From Thermocatellispora tengchongensis (GTDB lineage: Bacteria; Actinomycetota; Actinomycetes; Streptosporangiales; Streptosporangiaceae), in NCBI RefSeq assembly GCF_014202315.1, contig NZ_JACHGN010000010.1, forward strand, positions 377,309 to 432,602: DNA of 55,294 nucleotides. Reading direction: 5' to 3'. A program made the position numbers and the translations under genes. Below, piece after piece: positions 1-10,100 of this stretch; the first letter of the stretch is position 1; each line of letters opens with the position of its first letter. The notes beneath the pieces were generated by a model. It ran no database searches and had not been told where the DNA came from. It saw only the letters and a list, made by a program, of their open reading frames with translations.

Positions 1-1
1 T

Positions 2-49
2 GATCGGGCCCGCGATCGGCCTCGCGATCGGGCCCGCGATCGGGCCTGG
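2..49. repeat. 12-bp tandem repeat, about four copies
   Basis: Four consecutive near-identical 12-base units of the form GATCGGGCCCGC fill the left edge and stop exactly at the end of the neighbouring epimerase gene. The array may continue beyond the window. No function can be assigned. Units 1 and 3 are identical; units 2 and 4 differ by one or a few bases. Confidence 0.7.
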
Positions 50-1078
50 TCAGGAGGGCGCGCGACGCAGCCAGGCGTCGAGCAGTTCGGCCTCCTTCTG
101 CGGGTCGATGCCGTGGCGGAGCTCGGCGTTGCCGAAGCTGCGCTTCTCCTCCGGGATCTCGCGCAGCCAGGCCCAGGTGTCGCGGACGGTCTCGGCCACC
201 GGGCGGCAGCGCAGGCCGGCCGCGAGCGCCTTGGCCGAGGAGGGCAGCCAGACGGCGTCGAAGCCCGGGGTGTCGGGGGCCCACAGGGGCAGCTCGCTCC
301 ACGGCTGGACCCCGTGGTCGAGCAGGAAGGCGTCGTCGGCCCAGACGAACTCGGCGTTGGAGCCGGTCTCGCGGGCGCACAGCGCCAGCCACTCGCCGAA
401 CGTGGTGTTGCCCTGGACGCCGCTGGTCAGGAAGCGGCCGGGGGTGGCCGCCTCGCACCGGTCGAGGGTGAAGGCGGCGATGTCGCGGGCGTCGATGAGC
501 TGGATCGGCCGGTTCGGATCGCCGGGGGCGAGCACCTGCCCGCCGCGCGCGATGCGGGTGAGCCACCACGGCAGCCGGCCGACGTTCTCGTACGGGCCGA
601 TGATCAGGCCGGGCACGATGATCAGGGTGTTCCCGGCGAAGCCCTGCTCGACCGCGCGCTCGCACCCGGCCTTGAGCGCGCCGTAGTCGCCGTCGTCGGG
701 GCCCGCGTCGGGCTCGCAGGGGTGGAGCGGGGAGGTCTCGTCGACCGGTTTGGCGGGGAAGTCGGCGATGGCGGAGATGCTGGAGATGAAGGCGTACGTG
801 GCGGCGCGCCCGGACAGCACGCGTACGGACTCGCCGACGACGCGCGGCACGAAGCCGCACACGTCGATCACCGCGTCCCACGTGCGGCCCTCCGCGAGCC
901 GCTCCAGGTCGGCGGTGACCTCGCGGTCGCCGCGCACCGCCTCGGCGCCGGGCAGGTCGTCGCCGCTCACCCCGCGGTTGAAGGTGGTCACTTCGTGTCC
1001 GCGGCGCAGCGCCTCCTGCGTGATGGCGCGCCCGAGGAACACCGAGCCGCCGATGATCAGAACTTTCATACCGGTCAT
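50..1078 (-). CDS. NAD-dependent epimerase/dehydratase family protein
   Basis: A 342-residue extended short-chain dehydrogenase/reductase. The N-terminus has a Rossmann beta-alpha-beta unit with the glycine pattern GGSVFLG (about residues 10-16), a variant of the usual TGxxGxxG. A YGALK motif near residue 132 supplies the YxxxK catalytic Tyr and Lys, preceded by a run of serines (SSIS) that can supply the catalytic Ser. This predicts an NAD(P)-binding enzyme acting on a nucleotide sugar or related small molecule; the substrate cannot be told. Two in-frame ATGs lie nine bases apart (1078 and 1069); the longer is used, but the shorter puts the beta strand directly at the N-terminus and is equally plausible. 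The gene stands alone, followed by a short tandem repeat. Confidence 0.85.
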   Translation of the reverse strand: MTGMKVLIIGGSVFLGRAITQEALRRGHEVTTFNRGVSGDDLPGAEAVRGDREVTADLERLAEGRTWDAVIDVCGFVPRVVGESVRVLSGRAATYAFISSISAIADFPAKPVDETSPLHPCEPDAGPDDGDYGALKAGCERAVEQGFAGNTLIIVPGLIIGPYENVGRLPWWLTRIARGGQVLAPGDPNRPIQLIDARDIAAFTLDRCEAATPGRFLTSGVQGNTTFGEWLALCARETGSNAEFVWADDAFLLDHGVQPWSELPLWAPDTPGFDAVWLPSSAKALAAGLRCRPVAETVRDTWAWLREIPEEKRSFGNAELRHGIDPQKEAELLDAWLRRAPS

Positions 1079-1172
1079 TCTTCGCCCGGGGGATGTGGCG
1101 GGTCAGCGCGGTTTCACCCCTGGCGCAAGCCGTACGCCCAGGGCGTACGGCCGCGCCGGGGCGGGACGGGGG

Positions 1173-3833
1173 TCAGCAGATCTGGTGGTCGCGGGCCGCC
1201 GTCCGGGAGAACCGTTCGCGGTCCAGGACGTGCACGCGGGCCGCCGGGATGTCGAAGTACAGGCCGACCAGCTCCAGGCGCCCCTTGGCGACCAGCCGGT
1301 CCACCTCGGGGTAGGTGTGCAGGTTGGCGAGCTGCTGGATCACGTTGACCCGGCAGAGCCGGTCGAGCGGGCCCGTGTCGTCGCCGTGGCCCTCTGAGCC
1401 GATGAACCTGGCCAGGGTGTGGCCGCCGTGGCGCAGCCAGCGGCGTACGCTGGGCATCTCCTCGGCCTGCACCCCGGCGCTGAGCAGGGTCGCCATGGCG
1501 ACGCAGCCCGAATGGCCGCAGACCGTGATCGTGCGCACACCCAGGATCGTGGTGGCGTACTCGATCGCGGCGGCCACGGAGTCGTCGGTCGGCACCGAGC
1601 CCTTGCGCGGCACGAGGTTGCCCAGGTTGCGCACGGTGAACAGGTCGCCGGGGCCGCTCGCGGTGATCAGGCTGGGCACGATGCGGGAGTCGGCGCAGGT
1701 GATGAACAGGTGGGAGGGCTCCTGCTTGCGCGCCATGCGGGTGAGGATGGGGCGGATCAGCGGCGCGGTGTGCCGGTGGAACTCACCGGTGCCGGCGAGC
1801 AGGTCGGGGATGGAGCGGCCCGAGCGCCCGACGGTCACGTGCGCCCGCTCGGTGGCCGGGTGTGCCCGGTCATGGCCTGGATGGGCCTGGCCATGGGTCG
1901 GGTGTCCCGGGTCGTGGCCTGCGTGTGCCTGGCCATGGGTCGGGTGTCCCGGGTCGTGGCCTGGATGGGCCTGGCCATGGGTCGGGTGTCCCTGGTCGTG
2001 GCCTGCGTGTGCCTGGTCGTGCCCCGGGTGGGCCTGGTCATGGGCCGGGTGGGCCTGGTCCTGGGTCGGGTGTCCCCATTCATGGGGCGATGCGGGTGCC
2101 GGGGCGGTCACGGTGGCGGTCGCTCCACCTGGGGGTGCGTGGGTGGTGGGGTTGGGGGGCGGGGTCGGGTTGGCCGCGGCGGCCGGGGACTCGGCGCTGA
2201 CCGCGCTCGTGACCGGCACGGCGGGCACCGGGTGCGGCACGGCGGGCTCGGGGTGCTCCTGCGGCATCCGGCGGCTGCGCCGGTAGGCCCAGGGCAGCCA
2301 CCAGCGGTCGGGGGCGCGGGGCGGGGTCTTGGCCGGGAACATCCGGGCCCCGCTGGCGGCCAGGGCGTACCACTCGTCGTGGATCTCGTCGATCGTCAGG
2401 GTGCCGCCGAACCGCTCGTGCTCCAGCCGCCAGGTGTGGATCGCCTCGAACGCCGCGTTGTCCATGAAGTCGATGTTGAGTTCGAGGTCCACGGCGGCGC
2501 CCTGCGGGATCGTGCGCAGGGCCGCGGTCAGCCTGGGCACGCCCAGGAAGGTCAGCGACCCGGCGACCACGATGTGGTAGCGCCCGTCGGGCTCGCTGGT
2601 GGTGCGCACGGTCACCCAGGTCAGGCGGCGCAGCGCGAGCAGCGCGGCCAGCCCCAGCCCGATCAGCACCCCCTCGGCCAGGCCGATCAGCACCACGCCG
2701 AAGAACGTCACGGCGTAGACCGGCACCTCGCCGTGGCCGCGCAGGTGGGAGATGTGCCCGAGGTTGACCATCTGGACGCCGATGAACACCAGCAGCGCGG
2801 CCAGCGCCTCGACCGGGATCAACTGCACGGTCCAGGACAGGAACACCGCGAACACCAGCACCCAGACGCCGTTGAGCACGGCCGTCCAGCGGGTGCGCGC
2901 GCCCGCCCGCACGCCGGCGGTGCTGCGCATGATGCCGCCCGCCACGGGCAGCCCGCCGAGGACGCCGCTGACCATGTTGGCCACGCCCTGGCCGGTCAGC
3001 TCGCGGTCGAGGTCGGCGCGCGGGCCGTCGTGGAGGCGGTCGATGCCGATCGCGCTGAGCAGCGACTCGACGCTGGCGAGCAGCGCGACCAGCAGCACGG
3101 CGGCGGCGACGCCGTGCCAGTCGGCGTCGGGGAGGGCCGGGCCGACCCAGGAGTCCATGCTGCCGGCGAGGTCGAGGTGGGTCACCCGCCAGCCGAACAC
3201 CGCGGCGACCCCGGCGGCGACCACCAGCGCGACCAGCGGGCCCGGCAGCGTGCGCGCCGGGCGCGGCAGCCGGTTCCACACCAGGAGAACCGCCATGACC
3301 AGCAGCCCGGTCATCGTGCCGTCGCCGTGGAGGGTGGCGATCTGACCGGGCAGCTCGGCCAGGTTCTCCAGCGCGCCGCGCTGCGGCGCCCCGCCGAGCA
3401 CCACGTGGAGCTGGGCGAGCGCGATGGTGACGCCGACGCCGGCGAGCATGCCGTGCACGACGGCGGGGGAGACCGCCAGGGCGGCGCGGGCGACCTTGAA
3501 CACGCCGAGGAGGAACTGCAGCGCGCCGGCCATGAGGGTGATCAGGCAGGTCGCGCGCCAGCCGTAGGTGTGGATCAGCTCGGCCAGCACCAGGGTCATG
3601 CCCGCGGCGGGCCCGCTCACCTGCACCGCGGAGCCGCCGAGCGCGCCGGCGAGGATGCCGCCCGCCACGGCGGCGACGAGGGCGGCCACGAGGGGGGCGC
3701 CGCAGGCGATGGCGATGCCGAGCGACAGCGGCATCGCGACGAGGAAGACGACCAGCGAGGCGGGCAGGTCGTGTTTGAGCACGGAGGTGAGGTGACGCCG
3801 CGCGGTCGCCACATCACGCTGAGTGTTCGTCAT
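1173..3833 (-). CDS. SulP family anion transporter fused to beta-carbonic anhydrase
   Basis: An 886-residue fusion. Residues about 20-430 form the multi-helix SulP/SLC26 membrane domain (early AMPLSLGIAIACGAP motif, then conserved SGPAAGM). Residues about 440-520 resemble a cytoplasmic STAS domain. A low-complexity linker follows, including a His-rich heptad array (residues 588-664). The C-terminal part, from about 668, is a beta-class carbonic anhydrase with zinc ligands C713, H774 and C777 in CADSR and CGHSGC, plus the Asp715-Arg717 dyad. The family knowledge is that such fusions couple bicarbonate (or sulfate) transport to CO2/bicarbonate interconversion at the inner face of the membrane; the actual anion is not determined here. 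All catalytic residues are present, so both modules look functional. The start ATG leaves a suitable pre-helix N-terminus. Confidence 0.93.
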   Translation of the reverse strand: MTNTQRDVATARRHLTSVLKHDLPASLVVFLVAMPLSLGIAIACGAPLVAALVAAVAGGILAGALGGSAVQVSGPAAGMTLVLAELIHTYGWRATCLITLMAGALQFLLGVFKVARAALAVSPAVVHGMLAGVGVTIALAQLHVVLGGAPQRGALENLAELPGQIATLHGDGTMTGLLVMAVLLVWNRLPRPARTLPGPLVALVVAAGVAAVFGWRVTHLDLAGSMDSWVGPALPDADWHGVAAAVLLVALLASVESLLSAIGIDRLHDGPRADLDRELTGQGVANMVSGVLGGLPVAGGIMRSTAGVRAGARTRWTAVLNGVWVLVFAVFLSWTVQLIPVEALAALLVFIGVQMVNLGHISHLRGHGEVPVYAVTFFGVVLIGLAEGVLIGLGLAALLALRRLTWVTVRTTSEPDGRYHIVVAGSLTFLGVPRLTAALRTIPQGAAVDLELNIDFMDNAAFEAIHTWRLEHERFGGTLTIDEIHDEWYALAASGARMFPAKTPPRAPDRWWLPWAYRRSRRMPQEHPEPAVPHPVPAVPVTSAVSAESPAAAANPTPPPNPTTHAPPGGATATVTAPAPASPHEWGHPTQDQAHPAHDQAHPGHDQAHAGHDQGHPTHGQAHPGHDPGHPTHGQAHAGHDPGHPTHGQAHPGHDRAHPATERAHVTVGRSGRSIPDLLAGTGEFHRHTAPLIRPILTRMARKQEPSHLFITCADSRIVPSLITASGPGDLFTVRNLGNLVPRKGSVPTDDSVAAAIEYATTILGVRTITVCGHSGCVAMATLLSAGVQAEEMPSVRRWLRHGGHTLARFIGSEGHGDDTGPLDRLCRVNVIQQLANLHTYPEVDRLVAKGRLELVGLYFDIPAARVHVLDRERFSRTAARDHQIC
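1842..2072 (-). repeat. 21-bp in-frame repeat encoding His-rich heptads
   Basis: Eleven consecutive 21-base units encode heptapeptides such as HPGHDQA, HAGHDQG and HPTHGQA (residues 588-664 of the SulP-carbonic anhydrase fusion). Nearly every unit carries two His and an Asp. The array lies just before the zinc-dependent carbonic anhydrase domain. Confidence 0.92.
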
Positions 3834-3950
3834 GCCCCAGACCTTATGCCGAGGGGCCGACAGAAACTAAGGGTTGCCGAACGGCTTTACCCAGTTAGGA
3901 GAAAGGTCGGCAAGGAGTGGAATGGCTGCCTTGCCGGATTGCGCGGCCGG

Positions 3951-6323
3951 TCAGCGGTAGTAGTCGGGATAATCCGGATCTGGGGCTCGGTGGTGGCCGC
4001 CGCGGGTGCCCGGCTTCTCGGACACGGCCTCTGTCTCCTGCGCCTGGGCCGAGCCGTACAGCTCGGTGTAGGTCGGCCACCCGCTGCCGCCGCCCGCGGG
4101 CTGCTCGGGCCACGCGGCGGGCGCGCCCGAGGAGGCGGGCGCGGGCGCGGGGGTGGCCGCGGGCGCCGGGGTCTGGTACTGCGCGGTGGCGTCGTAGGAG
4201 TAGCCGGTCGATCCGCTCCCCGACAGCACGTCGCTGACGGGCGGCTGCGCCGACGACGGGTCGTACTCGTAGGGCGAGACGGTGCGGCCCGGCATGGTCG
4301 TCGCCGAGGCGGCGGGGGAGGGCCCGGTGATCGTGTCGGAGTCGTCGATCGTCGCCCACCCGGTGCTCACCTCGTAGGAGGGCGCGGTGTACGACCCGGG
4401 GTACGGCGACGGCTGCTGGTAGGGGCCACCGGCCGGCGCCGCAGTGGCCGCCGCGGGCCAGGAGGGCGAGGAGGACGAGGACTGCGCGGCCGCCGGGCCC
4501 GCCGGAGCGGGGTCGTCGAGGATGTCGGCGGTGCCGCTCCAGGCGTAGCCGTGCGGCTGGTCGGTCGCCGGCGGCGCCTGCCGCCCGCCCGTCGGCGCCG
4601 CAAGCGGAGCACCAAGAGGGCCGGCCGCGGCCAGCGGGTCCGACGCGGCGAGCGGGTCGGCCGCGGCCAGCGGGTCGGGCGCGCTCAGAGGATCGGGCGC
4701 GGCCAGCGGGTCGGACGCGGCCGGGAACGCGTACACCGTGCCGCTGATCGGGGTAACCGTGCCCGGCACCGGGATCACCGGCGGAGTGGGCGACGCCGTA
4801 CGTCCGCCGGAGACCGGCAGGCCGCCGCTCGCCAGCGGATCGGCGGCGAACGGCCCGGTCGCGGCGGGCGAGGCGGGCGCCTCGAACGGCCCGGTGGCCC
4901 GGGGCGAGGGCTGGGCGTCGAACGGCCCGGTGCCGCGGGCGGCGGCCGGGACGTCGAGCGGCCCGGTGCCACGCGGGGAGGCGGGGACGTCGAGCGGGCC
5001 CGTGCCACGCGCGGGCACGTCGAGCGGGCCCGTGCCGCGCGAGGGGGCGGGGGTGTCCAGCGGGCCGGTCGTACGGCGCGCGCCCGGAGCATCGAGCGGG
5101 CCGGTCGAGCGGGCCTGGCGCGCCGGGTAGGGGCCGGTGGCCAGCGGGTCGGCGCCCAGGGCGTCGAGGCCGAGCGGGTCGGGCGCGGGCTGTGCGGCCA
5201 GCGGGCCGGTCGCGTTGGCGCCGGTGCCCGAACCGGAGCGGCGCCGCGGGGGCAGCGGGTCGTTGAGCGGGTCGGGGCGGGCCGAAGCGCGCGGCGCCCC
5301 CGCCAGGGGGTCGGAGCGCCCGGGGGTACGCGGCGCGTTCAGCGGGTCGGGGCGGGACGGCGACCGCGGCGACGCGAGCGGGTCGGGCCGCGAGGACGCC
5401 GTCCGCGGCGTGGCCAGCGGGTCGGGCCGCGATCCCGTGCGCGGGTCGGGACGCGCGCCGGTACGCGGCTCGGGCCGCGGGCCGGAGGCGGGCGTGCGCC
5501 GGGCCGCGCCGCCCGCGCGCCTGCCGGACGCCGCGGGCGTGCGGCGCGGCATGCCGGACGGGGCGGGGGCGCCGGGTGCCCCGGGCGTGCCGCGCGTCGC
5601 GCCGGCCGCGGGCGGCGGGGGGACGGCCTGCGGTCCCGTGGCGGCCGGGGCGACGGGGCCCGGGCCGGTGGGCACGGGGCCCGCGGGGTCGGGGGTGGGG
5701 GCGGCGAAGGTGACGGTCTTCTGCTCGGCCACCGCGGCGGCGGAGGGCGCCGGGCGTACCGGCGGGGGCTGGACGGGCTCGACCAGCTCGGCGAGCGCGC
5801 TCGACGGCGCGGGTTTGGCGGGGGCGGCCGGCAGCTTGGCCTGCACGGTCGTCGCGTCGGGGTCGGCCACCGGGCGCTCCCGCGCCTCGCCCTCGGCGGC
5901 GCCGGGAGCGCCGCCCTTGGCCGCGATGGTCCCGCCGGCGCCGTCGTCGTCGGCGCTGATCCGGGTCCAGTAGTCGTCGTCGTAGTCGTCGGCCTCGCCC
6001 CACTCGTTGACGCCCCGCCTGCCGCGGGCGCCCTGGGCCTGGCGGGCCACGCGCTGGGCACGGGCGGCCGCGCGCTGGCGGGCGGAGGGCCGCTCGTCGT
6101 CCTCGATCGGGCTGAAGTCGGGCGCGTAGCTGGTGAGGCGGGGTTCGCGGGTCGCGAAGTCGTCGGAGGAGAGCTGCGGCTTGTTCTCGGCCTGCTCGGC
6201 CATCTCCTTGAGGCGCTCGGGCGGCAGGGCGCTCTCCCGGCGGTTCATGGAGCGCATGCCCAGTGCCACGACGACGAGCACGAGGAGCACGACGGCGACC
6301 AGGCTTGCTACGACCGCGATCAT
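3951..6323 (-). CDS. Membrane-anchored Pro/Ala-rich repeat protein, function unknown
   Basis: A 790-residue protein not recognised as a named family. It begins with one hydrophobic segment (residues about 2-22) followed by basic residues, so it is likely a single-pass protein with a large cytoplasmic or low-complexity C-terminal domain. Residues about 30-120 are more complex, with an acidic/aromatic patch (DDYDDDYW). The rest is dominated by repeats: RPDPL-type units (about nt 5200-5450), TGPLD/TGPFD-type units (about 4850-5120) and DPLAA-type units (about 4620-4720), then a Tyr/Gly/Pro/Ser-rich end closing with YPDYYR. The start is chosen because the hydrophobic segment begins immediately after it. 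It lies between the SulP fusion and the PEBP lipoprotein on the same strand, with no tight coupling. Confidence 0.7.
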   Translation of the reverse strand: MIAVVASLVAVVLLVLVVVALGMRSMNRRESALPPERLKEMAEQAENKPQLSSDDFATREPRLTSYAPDFSPIEDDERPSARQRAAARAQRVARQAQGARGRRGVNEWGEADDYDDDYWTRISADDDGAGGTIAAKGGAPGAAEGEARERPVADPDATTVQAKLPAAPAKPAPSSALAELVEPVQPPPVRPAPSAAAVAEQKTVTFAAPTPDPAGPVPTGPGPVAPAATGPQAVPPPPAAGATRGTPGAPGAPAPSGMPRRTPAASGRRAGGAARRTPASGPRPEPRTGARPDPRTGSRPDPLATPRTASSRPDPLASPRSPSRPDPLNAPRTPGRSDPLAGAPRASARPDPLNDPLPPRRRSGSGTGANATGPLAAQPAPDPLGLDALGADPLATGPYPARQARSTGPLDAPGARRTTGPLDTPAPSRGTGPLDVPARGTGPLDVPASPRGTGPLDVPAAARGTGPFDAQPSPRATGPFEAPASPAATGPFAADPLASGGLPVSGGRTASPTPPVIPVPGTVTPISGTVYAFPAASDPLAAPDPLSAPDPLAAADPLAASDPLAAAGPLGAPLAAPTGGRQAPPATDQPHGYAWSGTADILDDPAPAGPAAAQSSSSSPSWPAAATAAPAGGPYQQPSPYPGSYTAPSYEVSTGWATIDDSDTITGPSPAASATTMPGRTVSPYEYDPSSAQPPVSDVLSGSGSTGYSYDATAQYQTPAPAATPAPAPASSGAPAAWPEQPAGGGSGWPTYTELYGSAQAQETEAVSEKPGTRGGHHRAPDPDYPDYYR

Positions 6324-6506
6324 TGCACCACCCTCAAGGCCATGGCCTGCCAGCGGCGCCGGTGAGATCGCGCGGCCATCGACGCGATCTGCCCCCCTTG
6401 ATCACCAACGCTCAGCGATTGGATCTGATTGTGTCGGACCACTATGACCGTTGTCACACCCTAAGTGAAGAATTGGTAACCATTACTACCTCCGGTGCTC
6501 AGCGGG

Positions 6507-7085
6507 TCACTCGATGTGGACCGTGGTCAACCGGCCTCGTGCGATGGTCCGGTCCGCGATGCGCTTCAGGGTCTCCGAGAGCGTCGCGTCCTTGGGTAGA
6601 TTGATCTTCGCGTTGAGCGCGTAGACGGTGAAACGATAGTTGTCCGATGGGCGGCATGGAGGCGAGTAGCCGACTTTGCCGCTGGACGTGGGCCCCTGAA
6701 CGGACCCCTCGGGCAGGCCGTCCTTCACGACGTTCTCGCCGATCTCGGTGGTGCGGTAGTCGATGTTGTACAGCACCCAGTGCACCTGAGCCCCCTCGGT
6801 CGCGTTGTCGTCGTCGACGACGATCGCCACCGACTTGGTCTCGGGCGAGGGCACCCCCGACCACCGAAGCGGCGGATTGCCGAGCGTGCCCTTGCAGGAA
6901 TAACCCGCCGGCAACGGGGCATCCTCACTCAGGCGCGGGCTCGACACGCTGATGGAATCCAGGACCTGGCCCGAGGGCGACAGAGCGCCCAGGAGCCCGC
7001 AGCCGGAGGCGAGAACGAGCGAACCCGCCACCGCCGCGCATGCGGCGGCGCGCGTTGCGAGCGCTGACGTCTTCGGCTGCCCCAT
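6507..7085 (-). CDS. YbhB/YbcL-type (PEBP) lipoprotein
   Basis: A 192-residue protein of the phosphatidylethanolamine-binding protein / Raf-kinase-inhibitor-like family. A signal peptide ends in the lipobox LASGC, with C29 predicted to be lipid-modified, so it should sit on the outer face of the cytoplasmic membrane. PEBP features include PPLRWSGVP near the ligand pocket, the segment SVAIVVDDDN, VHWVLYNID, and a late YRFTVYALN strand. The family's usual length is about 150-180 residues, consistent with signal plus domain. The chosen ATG at 7085 gives a normal signal peptide; an upstream ATG (7136) would add 17 uncharacteristic residues. The ligand and role are unknown. It is divergent from the AfsR-like regulator. 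Confidence 0.85.
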   Translation of the reverse strand: MGQPKTSALATRAAACAAVAGSLVLASGCGLLGALSPSGQVLDSISVSSPRLSEDAPLPAGYSCKGTLGNPPLRWSGVPSPETKSVAIVVDDDNATEGAQVHWVLYNIDYRTTEIGENVVKDGLPEGSVQGPTSSGKVGYSPPCRPSDNYRFTVYALNAKINLPKDATLSETLKRIADRTIARGRLTTVHIE

Positions 7086-7178
7086 GCCCGTTGATGCTAC
7101 GCGGATCTGACGGATGTGCTGACCGGATCCGGACACTCCGCGGCGGCGAAATGCCCCTTAATCCGCCACAATCGAGGC

Positions 7179-10100
7179 ATGGAGGGGGTGAGCTTGGACA
7201 CACGAACGCGCTTCGGAGTGCTGGGCCCCCTCGAAATCCGGGCCGCCGGAACCCCCGTCGAACTGAGCGGGCAGCGGCTGCGCGCGTTCCTCGCCCTCCT
7301 GCTCCTCACCCCCGGCCGGCCCGTCGGGCAGGACACCCTGGTCGCCGGCATCTGGGGCGACTCCCCGCCGGTGGCCGTGCCCAACGCGCTGCAGGCCCTG
7401 GCCTCCCGGCTCCGCGCCGCGCTCCCGTCGGCCGCCGTGGTGTCGGAGGGCTCCGGCTACCGCCTGGCCGTCGAACCCGAGCAGGTGGACGCGCACCGCT
7501 TCGTCCTCCTCGCCGCCGGGGGCCGCCGCGCGCTGGACTCCGCCGACGGGCCCGCCGCGGCCGAGGCCGCCGCCGACCTGCTCGACCAGGCGCTCGGCCT
7601 GTGGCGCGGCCCGGCGTACGCCGAGCTCACCGGCTCGGACGTGGCCACCGGCGCGGTCGCGCGCCTTGAGGAGCTGCGCCTGTGCGCCATCGAGGACCGC
7701 GCCGAGGCCGGCATCCGCCTGGGCCGGCACGCGGCGGTCGCGGCCGATCTGCCGGAGATCATCGCCGCCAACCCCCTGCGCGAGCGCCTGCGCGCCCTGC
7801 ACATGCGCGCCCTGTACGCCGCCGGCCGCCAGATCGAGGCCCTGGCCGCGTACCAGTCCGCCCGCTCGGCCTTCGCCGACGAACTCGGCGCCGACCCCTC
7901 CCCGGAGCTGTCCGCCCTCCATCTGGCCATGCTCCGCAGAACCTGGACCGAGCCCGTCGCCCGGGAACACGCCGAGGCCACGGGGGCGGACGATGCGCGG
8001 GGCCTGGGGGATGCGCGGCGCGTGGGGGATGCCGCCTTACGGGGCGAGGTCGCCGGCGGCGGGCGCGGCGGCGGTCCTGAGGGTGATGCCCGGTCTTCGG
8101 GATCGGGGACGGCCGTGGTGTGGGGTGCCGGGGATGCGGCCTCGTGGGGCGGGGGCGCCGGCGGCGGGCGTGGGCGCGGCCCTGAGGGTGGCGACGGGGC
8201 CGAGGGGCCGGGGACGGCCGGGGCGTGGAGTGCGGGTGACGGGGCCTCGCGCGGCGGGGTCACTGGTGGCGTGGAGGGGAGCGCCGGATTCGCCGACGCC
8301 GGGGCGGCCGAGGGCTGGGGCGGCCGGGGCGCGGGCTCGTGGGGCGAGTCTGCCGGTGGGCGCGAGCGCGGCCCCGATGGTGTGGCTGATGGAACCGGCG
8401 CCGAGGGCGTCGGGGGCGGGGCCTCGGGAGCCGGGCGCGCGCGTGATCTGGACGGCGCGGACGGCGGCGGGCTTGGTGGCGGGTTTGGTGGCGCGCGAGA
8501 TGGCCTCGGGGCTGTGGGTGGCGATGGCCACCAGGACGCCTCCGGAGGCGCGGCAGGCGGTCGCGGGTCCGGCGGCGGGGGCGCGGGAGCCGGGGGAGGC
8601 GGGAGCGCTGGAGCCGGGGGTGGTGAGGTCCGGGCCCGCGAGGGTGGGGTCGGGACCAGGGGCGGTGAGGCCGGGATCGGGGGCGATGAGGTCTGGGACC
8701 GTGGCGATGAGATCTGGGACCGTGGCGGTGAGACGCGCGGCGTCCGGGCCGATGGCGGCCGGATCGGGACCGGTGTCGGTAGGGTCCGGGCCCACGACGG
8801 TGAGGCCGGGACCAGGGGCGATGAGGTCCGGGCTCGTGGTGGTGAGGCGCGCGGCGTCGGGGCCGATGACGGTCGGATCGGCGGCGGTGGTGGTGAGATC
8901 CGAGCCGGGGGCGGTGAGGTCCGGGTCCGAGACACTGTGATCGGGGCCGGTGGCGAGGGGTACCTGGGCGGCCGGGAGGCCGGAGCAGGCTCGGGCGGTG
9001 GTCTGACGGGGGACGGGGGCGTTGCCCGGGGGGAGCACGAGGGGCCCGCGGTGCGGCGGGGGAATCTCAGGGCGCGGCTGACCAGCTTCGTGGGACGGGA
9101 GCGGGAGGTCGCCGCGGTGGGGGAGCTGCTGCGGGAGAACCGGCTGGTGACGCTGGTGGGGCCCGGCGGGGCGGGGAAGACGCGGCTGGCGGTGGAGTCG
9201 GCCGAGAGCGTGGCGGCGGTGGCGGGCGGGCTGCTGCCGGACGGGGTGTGGCTGGTGGAGCTGGCTTCGGTCGCGCGCGCCGCGGATGTGGCGTCCGCCG
9301 TCACGGCGGCCATGGACGTGCGGGGCAACCCGCCGTGGCCGGTGCCCGAGCCGAACGATCCGGCCGAGCGGCTGCTGCGGGCGCTGGCGGGCAGGCGGGC
9401 GCTGATCGTGCTGGACAACTGCGAGCACGTGGTCGAGGCCGCCGCGCCGCTCGCCGAGCGGGTGCTCGCGCAGTGCCCCGGCGTACGCGTGCTGGCCACC
9501 AGCAGGGAACCGCTCGGCATCACCGGGGAGGTCACGCTGACGTTGCCGCCGCTCGCGCTGCCGCCGCCCGGCGCGGACCCCGGCGCGGCGGCCGATTATC
9601 CGGCGGTGCGCCTGTTCGCCGACCGGGCCGCCGCCGTACGGCCCGGCTACCGCGTGGCCGACGACCTCCCGGCCGTGCTGCGGATCTGCCGGGAGCTGGA
9701 CGGGATGCCGCTGGCGATCGAGCTGGCCGCGGCCCGGCTGCGCAGCCTGACCACCGCCCAGATCGCCGACCGGCTGGACGACCGGTTCCGGCTGCTGACC
9801 GGCGGCAGCCGTACCGCGCTGCCCAGGCACCAGACCCTGCGCGCGGTCGTGGAGTGGAGCTGGGACCTGCTCGACGACGAGGAGCGGGTGCTCATGCGCA
9901 GGCTCGCGGTCTTCGCCGAGGGCGCGACCCTGGAGGCGGTGGAGCAGGTGTGCTCGGCCGTGCCGGCCCCCGCGCCCGGGGACGTGCTCGACGTGCTCGG
10001 GCGGCTGGTGGACAAGTCGCTGGTCGTCTTCGACGGCGGGCGGTACCGGATGCTGGAGACCATCCGCGCGTACGCCGCCGAGCGGCTGGAGGAGTCGGGC

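Noticed and set aside
1419-6365. Very long plus-strand open frame opposite the SulP fusion and Pro-rich protein
   Set aside because: It is antisense to genes with clear domains, is Arg/Gly/Pro-rich without motifs, and arises from very high GC content with few stop codons.
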